Source of the DNA: Gnetum montanum
Lineage: Eukaryota > Streptophyta > Gnetopsida > Gnetales > Gnetaceae
Length of the DNA stretch: 64,000 bases
Assembly (NCBI GenBank): GCA_015680685.1
Contig: MNCI01004078.1
Location: 765,942-829,941, forward strand
Direction: 5' to 3'
The translations under genes were made by a program, and so were the position numbers. A model generated the notes under the pieces. It saw only the letters and a list, made by a program, of their open reading frames with translations. It made no database searches and was not told the origin of the DNA. This document shows, piece by piece, positions 32,691-44,439 of this stretch; within the stretch, counting starts at the first letter, position 1, and the number at the start of each line of letters is the position of its first letter.

Positions 32691-33983
32691 GCATATTCGG
32701 TTAAGTCTTTTGCTCAGGGCCAAAGTTTACGCTCTGTTACGGAGAGCAGCGTAACGAGCTTCAAAGAAAATAAAGTTAGAGTACAAGGAAGAGCTGCAGA
32801 CTAATTTCTTTTCTTTGCAGATTAGTCGCTTTACGCTTATTACGCTACGTAGCGTGGGCAAGCGTAATTCGTTATAAAGTTGACCATCTCTACGCTCTAT
32901 TACGCTCTGCGGTGTAAATAAGCGTAAAACAGCTGGCATCAACTACTCTCATGCTCTATTATGCTCTGCCATGCGACGCAGCGTAAACAAGTGTAATGCA
33001 GCGTAAATTCGGCTAAAGCAGTTACGCATCTACTATACACACGCACAATACGCTGATGAGCGTATTGTGCGTAATCGTGAAGCAGCTTTGGCAAAAAATT
33101 TTGACAGCGTACATTGCCCCTTCTCTCGGAAATGTGACGCAACATGGCCGGTTTCAACACAAAGTTTACCGAGTCAACGGTATTTTGAAGGTTCGAGACA
33201 CGTGTCGTCAGGGCCATGCTTTCTCCATATGTTGTCGAACTTATAAATACTCCAGTTGGCGAAGAAACGGGAAACCCGGGTAGCATCTGTAATTTTTGGC
33301 AGCATCACCTTTTAGCAGAGACAAAAGACATTTTGCTTGAGCATTTTTGCAGCGGGAGCGATCAATCCTTTGGCGAAAACACAACTCTCTCCATTGGCGA
33401 TCATTGGCAGCTTTGAGCAGAGACTACCGAAGGCAAAAAGAGCAAATCAGAGATTGAGAGATTATCTGGTGCGGTTTGTAAGGTTCATTGATCAGAAACA
33501 TTTGATCAATAGACGTCAGAGCTTGACCTTCCTTGCATCCCATCTTTGTCTTACGAGGTAGATCGAACTCTATTCTGTACTCCTTGTTGAACAGTTTTCT
33601 TGTTATTTTGTGTATGCTTCGCACAAGATAAGCGGAGCTTTTCCATTGGAAATTTGTATGCAATAGACCCAGTTTTCGGGTTAAAGTATAGATCTTGGAA
33701 TTACGCATTGTCCTTAAATTTGATCCTTCCTGTCGTGTTTACGTTGTTGTTATCCACATTGTTTTCTTCTCCTTTGGCGATTCACCGAATCAGATAATTC
33801 CACGGGATATCTACAATATTCGTCGATTTACTGATTGAGTAAGTCCCTGTCTGATCGACAAGGCCGTTCAGGGCACCGCGGATTCGTTTCCTCCAGCACG
33901 GCCCTCACACAGATCCGTGGTTAAGACTGTGTACATGGATTTTTGTTTGGTATTTCCAGCTACCAACATTTTCTGTCATTACA
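32691..33983 (+). repeat. T1 3' LTR, 5'-truncated
   Basis: 1293 bp matching 22037-23328 of the 5' LTR with few substitutions. It starts inside the LTR at the deletion junction and ends TCATTACA before GATCT. Confidence 0.85.
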
Positions 33984-34201
33984 GATCTTGGGTTTAAATT
34001 GAAGGAACCAAGAGCTATGTAAGTGAGTCCTCCCCAAAGTAGGCTGATAACTAAAAATCCCCTTACATAACCACATCATAAGGAGTCCATAAGAACTTTG
34101 GATATTGAATGATGATCTAGGTTAAATACCATACTCTTATAATCAATTGTCTTAGGATAATGTAGTCTACAAATTGAAAATGATCAGATGACCATGGTAC
34201 G
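33984..34201 (-). other. element C spacer between the T1 and A insertions
   Basis: 217 bp left between two insertions. Its match to element B near 13610-13700 (ctccccaaa, cataacc) identifies it as the ORF3-upstream spacer of C. No gene. Confidence 0.55.
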
Positions 34202-35046
34202 TGATGAACCGCAATATTGGTGCCATGATATTGCATCCGCAATATCGGAGCCTACCATGCGATGTCGGATACCCGATATTGGGACTTGCCTCCTTGCCTA
34301 TAAATAAGAGGCAGGCGCACTTGGTTTGGTAATTAGATAGTTAGTCCCTTAGCCAGACTCTTGCCTTTTCTTCGTTTCAAGGTTAGAATTATTTCTGTAT
34401 GCTTGCAGTAGGAGTCATCAAGTGAACAGATCTTTATTCGAGCATTGTGTACCTAAGCACACCTTGTGTACAGCAATAAAGATGAACTTTATGATAAACC
34501 TTGTAGCATCTAGAATAGATTAATTAGTGTTAATTGATATTATTAAATGCTTTCCTAGTTAATTAATGTTCTGTCTCCCTCTCTCTCGCTCTCTCTCCCT
34601 ACAATTCTCCTAAAGTAAATGCACCCAGTACGATCACTTCAAGCATGCGTGTAACACTTGGTAATCCAGTAACGATTAGCATTTGGTAATCCCAATAGTG
34701 TTGCACTGGTTCAAGATGTGTACGGTAAGTGAGAATAGATATTAGTGTTAGGATTAGTTAAAGCCTAGTTAATCAATAGTTAAGTTAAATTAGCCACTTA
34801 GTTATCTCTCTCTCATCCCTTATTAGCAGTAGGATATAAAAACATAAAAGCTATAAAAATCATATGCCTCAAGCTTACTTAACCATACAATCGTGACATA
34901 CAACTAAGTTTGGGAAGACAAAAATCAACCAACCCATCCTTGTTCCACAAGGGTGCATAAGTACTTAGTCCTTGGAATTCGACCAGACCATGCGTGAAAT
35001 GCTCGTATTCGTATGGTTGGGCGTAGGGGTACCTCGCCACTCATCA
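34202..35046 (+). repeat. element A 5' LTR
   Basis: 845 bp, TGATGA...TCATCA. U3 of about 100 bp with CGATATTG-type boxes, then the TATA box GCCTATAAATAAGAGG near 34298. A CT microsatellite lies at 34571-34605. The 3' part (GGCGTAGGGGTACCTCGCC) is shared with B and D in reverse. Confidence 0.9.
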
Positions 35047-35047
35047 T

Positions 35048-35065
35048 TGGTGACATTGCCAGGGA
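35048..35065 (+). other. element A primer-binding site, tRNA-Asp type
   Basis: TGGTGACATTGCCAGGGA differs from the Athila/Tat-type TGGCGCCGTTGCCGGGGA mainly by transitions. One base after the LTR. Confidence 0.7.
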
Positions 35066-35170
35066 CTTAGTTTTTTGTGCGCTAATTAGAACTTAGGAAA
35101 TCATTCACATCATTTAGGGTTGGTTGAGAAAATAATAAACAAGAATACATTGCACACTGAACAGACAAGT

Positions 35171-36720
35171 ATGTCTCCTTCTTCATATGAAAGCACTTCA
35201 CTGCCTAGGTCTGAAACAGGAAACAATTGACGATGTAATACACATGATGTTGATCCGCCAGTCCCTCAATAAGTTCAAGTGGTATATATTCATCCTGATG
35301 AGTATATACCAGACTTCACCTTTATCCTCCATCAAGATGAACAACTACATTGGCAGGACTTAGAAGGTAATGTAGTGTTACCTCCTGATCGTTCAGTACC
35401 AAGCATGCTTCTTCATGCTCTCACACGAATTGGCATGCTATACTTAGATGCAGAATACATTGTGTAAGACCATGAATCGAGAGAATACCATCCCATGGAG
35501 GTACAATGTCAAAGGGACTTGCAATAGGAGAGACATCATAGGTCTTTGAAGGGTAAGTGGTCCCAGGATGTCTCGCATGTCTTAAGCGAAAATAAGGGTG
35601 GTGAACCTACCTCAGGCAGTCACCCACATAATGATGTTCCTTCCCTTAACTTTGGCCAAGGGGTTGTGTATCAAAACCTTCATTCCACTATTCATAACCC
35701 AGGTTCTAATACCCACAGGCACAAAGGATCCAAAAAAGAGACACGAACACATGATAAAGATGGACATTCTGATCGTAATCATGATCGAGGCCGAGACTGC
35801 TGAAGAGAAGGTAGTAAACACCATCATGGTGACGGTTCTCCTTCTTCTTCACCTTCATCATCCCCTTCATCCTCTCCTTCAGTATCTGGATGTAGTCATA
35901 GAGAAAAATACCATGGGGATGGAGGTAGGCAAAGTGGAAGTCATAAGCGAAACAACCAGGAAAGGGGACAAGCGCACTCTAAGGAATCACAACATAGAAG
36001 AAGGGAGAGTAGGGAATAATGTAGGCATCATAGACACCATGGACAAGATGATCATGATGAACCCCTACTCACTACTTGAAGTATGTTAGACATAACTGAG
36101 GCTATTAGAATTCCAACAAGGCACCAGAAAGATAGTAGGATTAAGAGATTAGATATGAAAAATATCCCATGATTTGAAGGGGGATACAACACTGATCCTC
36201 AGAATCACTTACAAGAATTCCATGATGCATGTACCTCACAAAACATAGAGAACGAATGAAAAAAGCTTAAGTTGTTCCCGCGAACACTAGTTAAAGAAGC
36301 AGAAAGTTGATACCGGTCCTTAGAATCGGAATCCATTCGTAGGGGAGTACCATGTTAGAATTATTCAACGATAAATATCAAACATACTCTCGAGTGTCCA
36401 GCCTACGAAATCAAATCCAAGGTTGGAAACAAGGAGGACATGAACCCTTGGATGCTGCCATGGACCAATACTATGCACTGCTACATCGTTGTCCTGGCCA
36501 TGGTTATTCGCAAATGGATCAACTACACCATCTTGTGGATGGGCTTAGGCATAAAACGAGAAGAACCCTTGGGACTTAGGCGCAAGGAAGATTATCCAAG
36601 CTTAGGTCCCATCAAATCCAAAGACTATGGGAGCAAGTTGCTAAGGAAGAAGGTGAGCTATGGAAGAGAGAAAGTGCAGAAGAGCATAACCAAGATCCTT
36701 CCCTCTAGAAGAGGGGAGTA
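35171..36720 (+). pseudogene. element A gag
   Basis: Start MSPSSYESTSLPRSETG at 35171. A His/Arg/Ser-rich basic linker (about 35700-36060: HDKDGHSDRNHDRGRD, then SPSSSPSSSPS) follows. The gag core is at 36160-36580: FEGGYNTDPQNHLQEFHD, LELFNDKYQTYSRVSSLR, DGLRHKTRRTLGT. Frame changes near 36350 and several stops. No CCHC knuckle recognised. Capsid-like protein of the element, inactive. Confidence 0.75.
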
Positions 36721-37740
36721 AGATTTTGTGAGGATGAAGAAGAGTCACTCCTTGAAGAGATGGTGAATAGGAAAACATTTCCTATCCAAAAGTTGACATA
36801 AGAAGTATCGACAAAGGTAGACCAAATGTGGGATTCCCTAGACAATAGATTTCAATCTGTTCTTAAAATAGTAGAGGAGTCTAGAGAGTAAGGTAGTGAT
36901 TACGAAAAAAGAAAAAAGAGAGAAGCTAAACATGCATGTAGTAAGGGTAAGGGAAAATATGCCATCATTGAAAAGGTTGTGGAGTCGAAAATAGACAATG
37001 ATAGTGGATGCGAGATAAGTCAATATGACAATCCTAAGGGATGTTGCCCTATAATCTCACATCTGTAGGAGTTTGGGATGTATGCACTTAATCCACGATT
37101 GAACAAACGGCAAGCACCCTGAAGGTTACCTTATCCTCAAGGTAACCCAAGACAATTTCACCAACCCTTAACGTATTATCCCAGTGGAACTCCACCACAA
37201 CCGATTGATAAATATCAATAGTGGAAATACCCACAATCATGGGGAATGCCACCACCAAGGCAATAATATCCTTACTAGCAACCTGACCCATATGGATATT
37301 ACGTGCAGTAGCCAATCTCTCCACGTGACTCTATTGGTCATGGTACTCCTCAACCTCACTACCAAGCTCGTGAGTATTATAGGACTCCTTCTCCTAGGGG
37401 TGATGTTCCACAAACATACCATCCTTCTCATTCGACTGCATCTCTTCCACCAATAGCTCCATTACCACTGGATCCAGCTATGTAGGGTGAAATCCCTACC
37501 CAGTCGCAACAACGTCACACCACAAATGCTATTAAGTCTCAACCTACTGTTGGTTCCAACAACCACATGAAGAAAAGACCTTTCTTTATAACCAATAGTC
37601 CAACCAAGCCCTTGCAATCACAACCAGCTAATTCCTTAGACACCTCAGTATCAATCAAAACTTTAGAGCCTCCTTCAACTCAACCACCACACTCAACACA
37701 TACGGTTATGCTAACACATGTTATCACTAATTAGATCAAA
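36721..37740 (+). pseudogene. element A gag-pol linker, Pro/Gln-rich
   Basis: Continuation with many stops: lysine-rich stretch KRKKREAKHACSKGKGKY near 36905-36960, then Pro/Tyr/Gln-rich sequence at 37120-37740 (YYRTPSPRGDVPQTYHP, LPPIAPLPLDP). No enzymatic motif. This fits the spacer between capsid and protease. Confidence 0.5.
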
Positions 37741-37755
37741 GCTAGCCATCTTCCT

Positions 37756-38120
37756 ATGAAATTATTTGATCCTGGGAGTCCTCTGATATACTTACAAATC
37801 GTTGGAAATGAATCATGCAAGGCTCTTTTGGATTCAGGTTTCGGTGTCAACTTGATTTCTCAAGAAATGTACAAGGCCTTGAACCTACCTCCATTGAAAA
37901 AGAGCAACATTCGTTTAGAGTTGGCCGACGAGTCCATCACTTTCCCATTGGAAGTAGTGGAGGAGATTATTACCACTATTTGTGGATGGTCATACCCAGC
38001 TAATTTCCTAGTGATTCAGGTAAACAATGATAAGGAGGACTTCCCAATCATAACGGGAAGAGCATGACTAAGCACTGTTGACGCATGCCTAGGAATCCGT
38101 GATCTTTCCTTGGAAATATC
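37756..38120 (+). pseudogene. element A aspartic protease
   Basis: CKALLDSGFGVNLISQEMYK carries the DSG active-site motif, followed by a typical retropepsin body (FLVIQ, then DFPIITGRA). A stop follows at 38065. Positions fit gag-protease-RT order. Confidence 0.8.
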
Positions 38121-38699
38121 AAAGGAAAACACATTTGGAAATATTGAGAAGAAGAAAGTTCTATGCATCACATACAATGACACAAGGTGTAATTATGTGC
38201 TCAGGTCATGGGTTGTGCAAAGTTTAACATTTCCTGCATGCAATCAGTGTGCACAAGTGATCAACATACAAAGATGCCTGTATGTAGTAGCCATACAATA
38301 GGAAGGCACCCAGTGGCTAATAGCTGATCAAGAAAGTAGTTTAATCATATGCATGGAACTAACTGAGGGTTTGACTTGTGCTTACATTGATAGTATAGAG
38401 GCATTAGAGCAAGTCCACCGCCAACTTCCAAGTCTTAACCTCGAAAATATCAACTGGGGGAAGTTGGAAATCCTTGAGAAATTTAAGAAGGAGCCCCTCG
38501 AGCTAAAATCATTGTTCATGGGTATGGAATACACGTTCCTTAAAAATGGAAAACTAGTAATCATTAATGCCAAGCTTGCTCTGCAAAAAGAAAAAAGAGA
38601 GACTGCTGAAAGTGATAAATAGATGGTTGAAAGCCTTCGTTTGGTCATATCTTGAATTAACTGGAATAGATCCTAGGATATGCCAACATAGGATTTACA

Positions 38700-40110
38700 C
38701 CAACCCCTCCATGAAGCCTCAAAGGCAATCGTAGAGGCGTTTGAACCCAAAGCTGAAGCAAGTAGTCAAGGAAGAAATCGAACAGCTTCTCAAGGTTGGG
38801 TTCATATACCCCATTGTTGATAGCGAATGGGTTAGCCCCTTAGTTATTGTGCCTAAAAAGGAAGGCAAATGGAGGATATGCATAGATTTTAGGCTACTAA
38901 ATATGGTAACATTCAAGGATCACTTTTCATTTTCATTTGTTGACCAAGTCTTAGATACCATCACAGGGCATCGCTATTACAGTTTTCTGGATGGATATAG
39001 TGGATATAACCAAATACAAATAGCCCTAGAAGACCAAGCCAAGACTACATTCATCAGTCCTTGGGGAATGTTTGCATATAAACAGATACCGTTTGGCTTA
39101 TGCAATGCCCCTGCAACATTTCAACAACTAGTTCTAAGCATATTCTAGTAGCAAATAGGGAATGGCATGGAGGTCTTATGGATGACTTCTCCACTTATGG
39201 AGTAAACTTTGATTAAGCCTTGGACTGGTTAGAGCAAGTATTTAAAAGATGTGTAGAAACCAATTTGAGGCTCAACTGGCAAAAAATCCATTTAATGGTC
39301 CAAGAGGATGTAGTACTAGGGCACAAAATCTCACACACAGGGATAGAGGTAGACCTCGAGAAAATCAAAGTTATCCAAGGAATTACCCATCAACTGGAAA
39401 CTGTCAAAGATATTCAGTCATTTCTTGGACACACTGGCTACTATAGGAGATTTATTGAGAACTTTTCAAAGGTTGCCAAACCATTGGTGGAATTAACGAA
39501 AAAGGACATGCCTTTCAAATGGACCAAGGAATGCGAACTAGCTTTCTAAACTCTAAAATAGAAGCTAGTAGAAACACCCATTCTACAAGCTCCTGACTGG
39601 TCCAAACCATTTCATATTATGACTAATGCATCCAACTATGCCTTATGAGCCGTACTTATACAGTTAGATGACTAGAAGCATCCTTATTACATCCACTGTG
39701 CAAGTAGAAGTATTGCTGGCGCACAACTTAACTACACTACCATAGAGAACGAATTAATGGTTGTAGTGTTTGCACTAGAAAAGTTTAGACACTATGTATT
39801 GGGATATAAATTATATATACATACAGATCATAGTGCAATAAGGTTCCTCATAAATAAGCCAATGGTAAGCCCTTGTATCATACGATGGCTTGTAATCTTA
39901 CAAGAGTTCAATCTTATGATGATCGATCGTAAAGGCACCGAGAACGTAGTTGTTGATCATCTATCTCAGTTGCGATGGGATAACAAAGAGGATGAGTGTT
40001 CAATTTCTAATTATTTCCCTGATGAATTCCTCTTTGCTGGTGTAGTGAATAATCAATCACCCATGGAGACAAACTGGTACAGTAGCATTCTTACCTATCT
40101 CCTCACCTAA
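38700..40110 (+). pseudogene. element A reverse transcriptase and RNase H
   Basis: RT: VKEEIEQLLKVGFIYPI, SPLVIVPKKEGKWRICIDFR, YYSFLDGYSGYNQIQI, FGLCNAPATFQ. A frameshift falls immediately before the catalytic MDDF (about 39180), and a TAG pair at 39148 precedes it. The thumb region is at 39220-39549 (VLGHKISHTGIEVD, FLGHTGYYRRFIENFSKV). RNase H: the first acidic residue is lost (MTNAS where MTDAS is usual), while ENELMVVVFALEKFRHY and HTDHSAIRFL remain. Inactive. Confidence 0.9.
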
Positions 40111-40119
40111 CAAATACCA

Positions 40120-41383
40120 CAAGAGTTAAACCTTAAGAAGAAACAATAGTTTCTTCATCGAGCCAAGTACTTTATCGAGATCAATGGGCAACTTTACAAA
40201 GTGTGTCCTGATGGCTTGGTTCGATGGTGTGTTCTTGATATAGATCAACTATGAGTTCTCCAAGACACCCATGAGGGTCCTTGTGGGGGTCATTATGCTG
40301 GGAGACAAACAACCATCAAGATCTTGCTTGCAGGATACTATTGGACTACATTTTTTCTAGATGCCCATCAATTCATCCAATCTTGTGAGCGCTATCAATG
40401 TGATGGGGGAATGATTGCTAGAATGGAGGGTTCGCAATAATGGATCCAACCATTAGAACCCTTCGACATTTGGGTAATTGATTTTATGGGGCCAATTACA
40501 CTAATGTCCAATGAAAAAGCTTATATTATTGTTGTTGTTGATTACCTAACAAAATGGGCTGAAGTAGCTACTATTAAGGATTGTACATCATCTATAGTTG
40601 CACAATTTGTTCAACAACAAATCATAAACAAGTTTGGTGTGCCTCGTGCACTTATTTGAGACAATGGTACCCACTTCACAAGTGCAACTTTTCGAAAAAT
40701 CAAAATTAATGCAATGCTTAGGGGTTGAACATAAAGTGATAACACCATACCACCCCCAAGCGAAAAATCAAGCTGAAGTCACTAACAAGGAGATTACGAA
40801 AATATTGACAAGAACTATTAGCAAGTTTAGGCAAGACTGGAATACTAAACTGAATGATGCTCTTTGGGCATACCGCTCCACATGGAACCTTTCTACAAGC
40901 TATTATTCCTATGAGTTAGTGTATGGTAAATTACCAACGCTTCCCATTCAAACTGAGCTCCATACACTATCCACGACATGTGACCTTAACCTTGACCTTG
41001 ATCTAGCATAGAAACAACGGTTGGTAACCCTTAACTTGCTAGATGAAAATGGACTAGTTGCCCTGTCATCTAACGAATTGCACAAGGCATTCAATAAACA
41101 ACGTCATGACCTAAGGATTAGGAAAGTTAAATATCAACTGGGAGATAAGGTTCTCTACTAGAACCCCACACATGTGCCACAACGTACTAAATTTCAAACA
41201 TTGTGGAAAGGACCTTATATTATTTATGCAACTTTTCCTTCAGGGGCCATGATAATATACAAACTTGAGTGCCCGAACAAGAAACTATTGGTCAACGTGC
41301 AACAAACCAAACCTTTCCATGAGCTTAGGATAGCCAGTACACATGCTACCTTTATTGATGGACAACCTTGCTCACTATTTTAA
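40120..41383 (+). pseudogene. element A integrase
   Basis: The zinc-binding N-terminus HEGPCGGHYAGRQT...SCERYQ has lost its last Cys (Tyr instead). The catalytic core has DFMGP (first Asp), DNGTHF (second Asp, just after a TGA) and YHPQAKNQAEVTNKE (Glu). The C-terminal part (YQLGDKVLY, LWKGPYIIYATF, then PFHELR) ends at 41383 without a chromodomain. Element C has the same protein at 45258-44440. Confidence 0.9.
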
Positions 41384-42513
41384 ATCTCCTCCTTCCAACT
41401 CAGTCATCAGGGAGATGGCCACTTATGCTAACCATTTTAGGCCCTCAATTCTTTTTGAATTTTTGTTTTACACATTTTTTTTACATGTTTTTGTTTTACA
41501 CATTTTTGTTTTACACATTTTTTTAACTTTTCTTATTTTTTTTTATACCATCGTTCATATTTTTACTATTTATTTGTTTTCTTGATTTACTTTTATTTGT
41601 CATCTAATAAGTGCTCATGATGGTGGATTGAATTATATCATATTGATTACTAATGTTTGGTTTTTACCTTTGAATTATGATATTGATATTAAGGTATGGT
41701 TCTTTTGGTAAGATGGGCAATGAGTCCACACCGTCCACTCATCCATTCAACTCTATGATCTCCTTTGGCTTGGAACTGTATAGTTTGTTCCTTCTAAGTA
41801 AACGTGTTAATTAATTGGTGGCTTGGTATTTTTCAAACCAAGGAACGACTCAAAGGATGTGAAGGGTGTGAATTCAAGGGGATTCGATGCATTTGTGTTG
41901 GCCATTCTCTTGGGGTGCTTGGATGCTTTTTCTTGGGTTTTCCACCATTCTAACATTGTTCAAAAATTAGGAAGGTGAGTGAATAAAAATAAGTCTTTGC
42001 ATGGTGTGGTTCTCACGCAAAAAAAAAAAAAAAAAAAGAGAGAAAGAAAAGAGAAAAAAGTGAGAATTCAAAGCACACCCCTTAGACATAATAAAGCAAT
42101 ATGGGCTACAAGCACTCAGCAAGAGTTGATGGCGATCATACAAACAATGGATTGGGCTTGGAGGAAGCACTCAGGATGGACCGAGACTGGAGCATTTACA
42201 AAAGGAGCAAGTTTGGTGGTGTGGCTATGGATAAACAATGGAAGGTGCAATCTCGGCATTGGTAGCAACATGGTTCATCTTCTTTCTTTCTCTCTCTCTC
42301 TCTCTTTAAGCTGTCAAATAAAGGCTTGGATGTCATTTATGTACGAGTGTTCACCACAATGGTCATGAACACTAATATTGTAATATGCTTATTGATCCGT
42401 TTACTGGGCATGTTGAGTCTGTCATCCCATTCCATCGTCAGTTGTCAATTAGTCAATAATCCCATACCTTCCTAATATTCTGTAAGGAACTCAAGGATGA
42501 GTTTTCATTCAGT
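41384..42513 (+). other. element A spacer between integrase and 3' LTR
   Basis: 1.1 kb, no ORF3. T-rich 41460-41590, poly(A)-GA tract 42019-42058, CT microsatellite 42283-42306. The last 100 bp (cccataccttcctaatattc, then tcattcagtcatggggg) match the 3' end of B and C in reverse. A 129-codon frame at 41979-42368 resembles nothing known. Confidence 0.5.
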
Positions 42514-42523
42514 CATGGGGGTA
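42514..42523 (+). other. element A polypurine tract
   Basis: ATGGGGGTA immediately upstream of the 3' LTR; identical to that of element B. Confidence 0.7.
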
Positions 42524-43368
42524 TGATGAACTGCAATATCAGGGCTGCGATATCGCATCCGTGATATCGGAGCCTACCATGCGATGTCAAATACCCAATA
42601 TCGGGACCTACCTCCTTGCCTATAAATAAGAAGTAGGCACACTTGGTTTGGTAATTAGATAGTTAGTCCCTTAGCCAAACTCTTGCCTTTTCTCCCTTCC
42701 AAAGTTAGAATTATTTCTACATGCCCATAATAGGAGTCATCAAGTAAACGGGTCATTATTCAAGCATTGTGTACCTGAGCATACCTTGTATACAGCAATA
42801 AAGACAAACTTTATGATAAACCTTGTAGCATCCAGAATAGATTAATTAGTGTTAATTGATGTTATTAAATGCTTTCCTAGTTAATTAATGTTCTCTCTCG
42901 CTCTCTCTTTGTCTCTCTCCCTACAACTCTCCTAAAGTAAATACACTCAGTACGATCACTTCAAGCATGCATGTAACACTTGGTAACCCAGTAATGATTA
43001 GTGTTTGGTAATCCCAATAGTGTTGCACTAGTTCAGGATGTGTACGGCAAGTGAGAACGGATACTGGTGTTAGGATTAGTTAAAGCCTAGTTGATCAATA
43101 GTTAAGTTAAATTAGCCACTTAGTTATCTCTCTTTTCTTCCTTATTAGTAGCAGGACATAAAAACATAAAAGCTATAAAAATCATATGCCTCAAGCTTAC
43201 TTAACCATACAATCGTGACATACAAGTAAGTTTGGAAAGACAACGATCAACCAACCCATCCTTGTTCCACAAGGGCGCATAAGCACTTAGTCCTTGGAAT
43301 TCGACCAGATCGTGTGTGAAACGCTCGTATTTGTATGGTTCGGCGTAGGGGTACCTTGCCACTCATTA
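42524..43368 (+). repeat. element A 3' LTR
   Basis: 845 bp, the same length as the 5' LTR. Differences are mostly transitions. U3 boxes include GCGATATCGCATCC. TCATCA has become TCATTA at the end. Confidence 0.9.
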
Positions 43369-43373
43369 GTACA

Positions 43374-44439
43374 GGATAGTAAGATGAGAGAATGAAGTAT
43401 CATAATAGGTTTAGAGAGAAATTAGGAAATGAGAACCTAGATCATAGCTATAGGAGGTTCTTGTAAAATGCATTTAGGGTCCAAACCAAGTTCATATCAT
43501 TAGTAGTAAGCTCACATTGATATAATCCTTCTTTCCTACCACTATGAGACTATAACAATCACAAAGAATGATAATCATTCTAGGAGAGGAAGAAAAGAGA
43601 AAAAGTTAGAGATGTTAAAGGAAGAAATTTGAGCCTTAGTTAGAGGGATGCTTCAGGCATGGGTAACATGTCTTTCCAACCTCATAACCAGTGCTTGTAT
43701 CCTAAGAGATATTTATAGAGGTGTGCTTTTATTTCCATTGTTATTTTTTTTTTTTTACTTTTAGAAATCATACTTTTACAAAGATGTACTTCCTTTGTGG
43801 ATTACAGGAGGAGTGATGATACATTCCATGAAGAGTCATAAGACCCAAGAAGGAAGTTAGAAAGAGAACTCAATAAATTCCCTTAAGACCACACCCTTTT
43901 CCATTCTCACTTGGTCCTTTTCTAGTTTGTTGGATAATGAGATCATAAGTTACTTTTAGTTTTAGTGTGAAAGAACTAGTATGTTGCCATGATATAGATC
44001 TCACTTTGAGATAGATTAAATAGGTGGATGTCGTGAACTCACTACTTGGTACCATTATAGAATTGATAACTCGTTAGTAGAGAGCATAATTCAAAAACAA
44101 AGTTAGCCTATATAGATAAATGACAATATTGATAGCTACATTTAGTAATCATCAAAATTCATAACAATAATAGAATAAAATTAAACATGGTATGAAAAGG
44201 AAATAAAAATACATAAATGATAATGAAGTAAAGTAAAAGTAAAATTAAAATATATAAGAACATCAAAAGATAATGAAAACGGAAAATGTATAAAAAATGA
44301 TATAAAACAAAAAAGATAAAAACTTCCATTCACTCCAAGGTATTAATATAGATGGTCTTCTCCCCCACAACTAAGTTGGAAGGGGAAGATTTTGAAAATG
44401 GAGTGAGCTTGATCTTATGTTAAGGTGTTGTGGTTACGG
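43374..44439 (-). other. element C spacer between integrase and ORF3
   Basis: AT-rich and non-coding on both strands. It joins logically to 33989-34201 once A is removed. Weak matches to element B near 13800-13960 (aagatgagatg, gtccaaaccaa). Confidence 0.45.

Larger units (their letters stand above)
21756..33983 (+). mobile_element. element T1: Tat-like Ty3/gypsy element with antisense multi-exon gene; RT-integrase deleted
   Basis: Begins TGAAACACCG after target duplication GATCT (21751-21755) and ends ...TCATTACA before GATCT (33984-33988). Order: 5' LTR, primer-binding site, gag, protease, antisense gene (27757-31828), pre-RT segment of pol, truncated 3' LTR. RT, RNase H and integrase are missing. 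No chromodomain could be assessed. T2 is a diverged relative. Confidence 0.85.
34202..43368 (+). mobile_element. element A: Athila-like Ty3/gypsy retrotransposon with gag-pol
   Basis: Full-length structure: 845-bp LTRs at both ends, target duplication GTACG (34197-34201) / GTACA (43369-43373), tRNA-Asp-like primer-binding site, gag, protease, RT, RNase H, integrase and polypurine tract. No chromodomain after integrase, in line with the Athila/Tat branch. It lacks the ORF3 found in B and C. Numerous stops look like C-to-T and G-to-A changes (CAA/CAG to TAA/TAG, CGA to TGA). Confidence 0.9.

Noticed and set aside
42019-42037. Poly(A) run as a possible SINE/LINE tail
   Set aside because: It lies inside the element A spacer without flanking target duplications or an upstream body.
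41979-42368. 129-codon ORF with a Lys run and Ser/Leu run
   Set aside because: It spans a poly(A) tract and a CT microsatellite in the element A spacer; no similarity to ORF3 of B or C.
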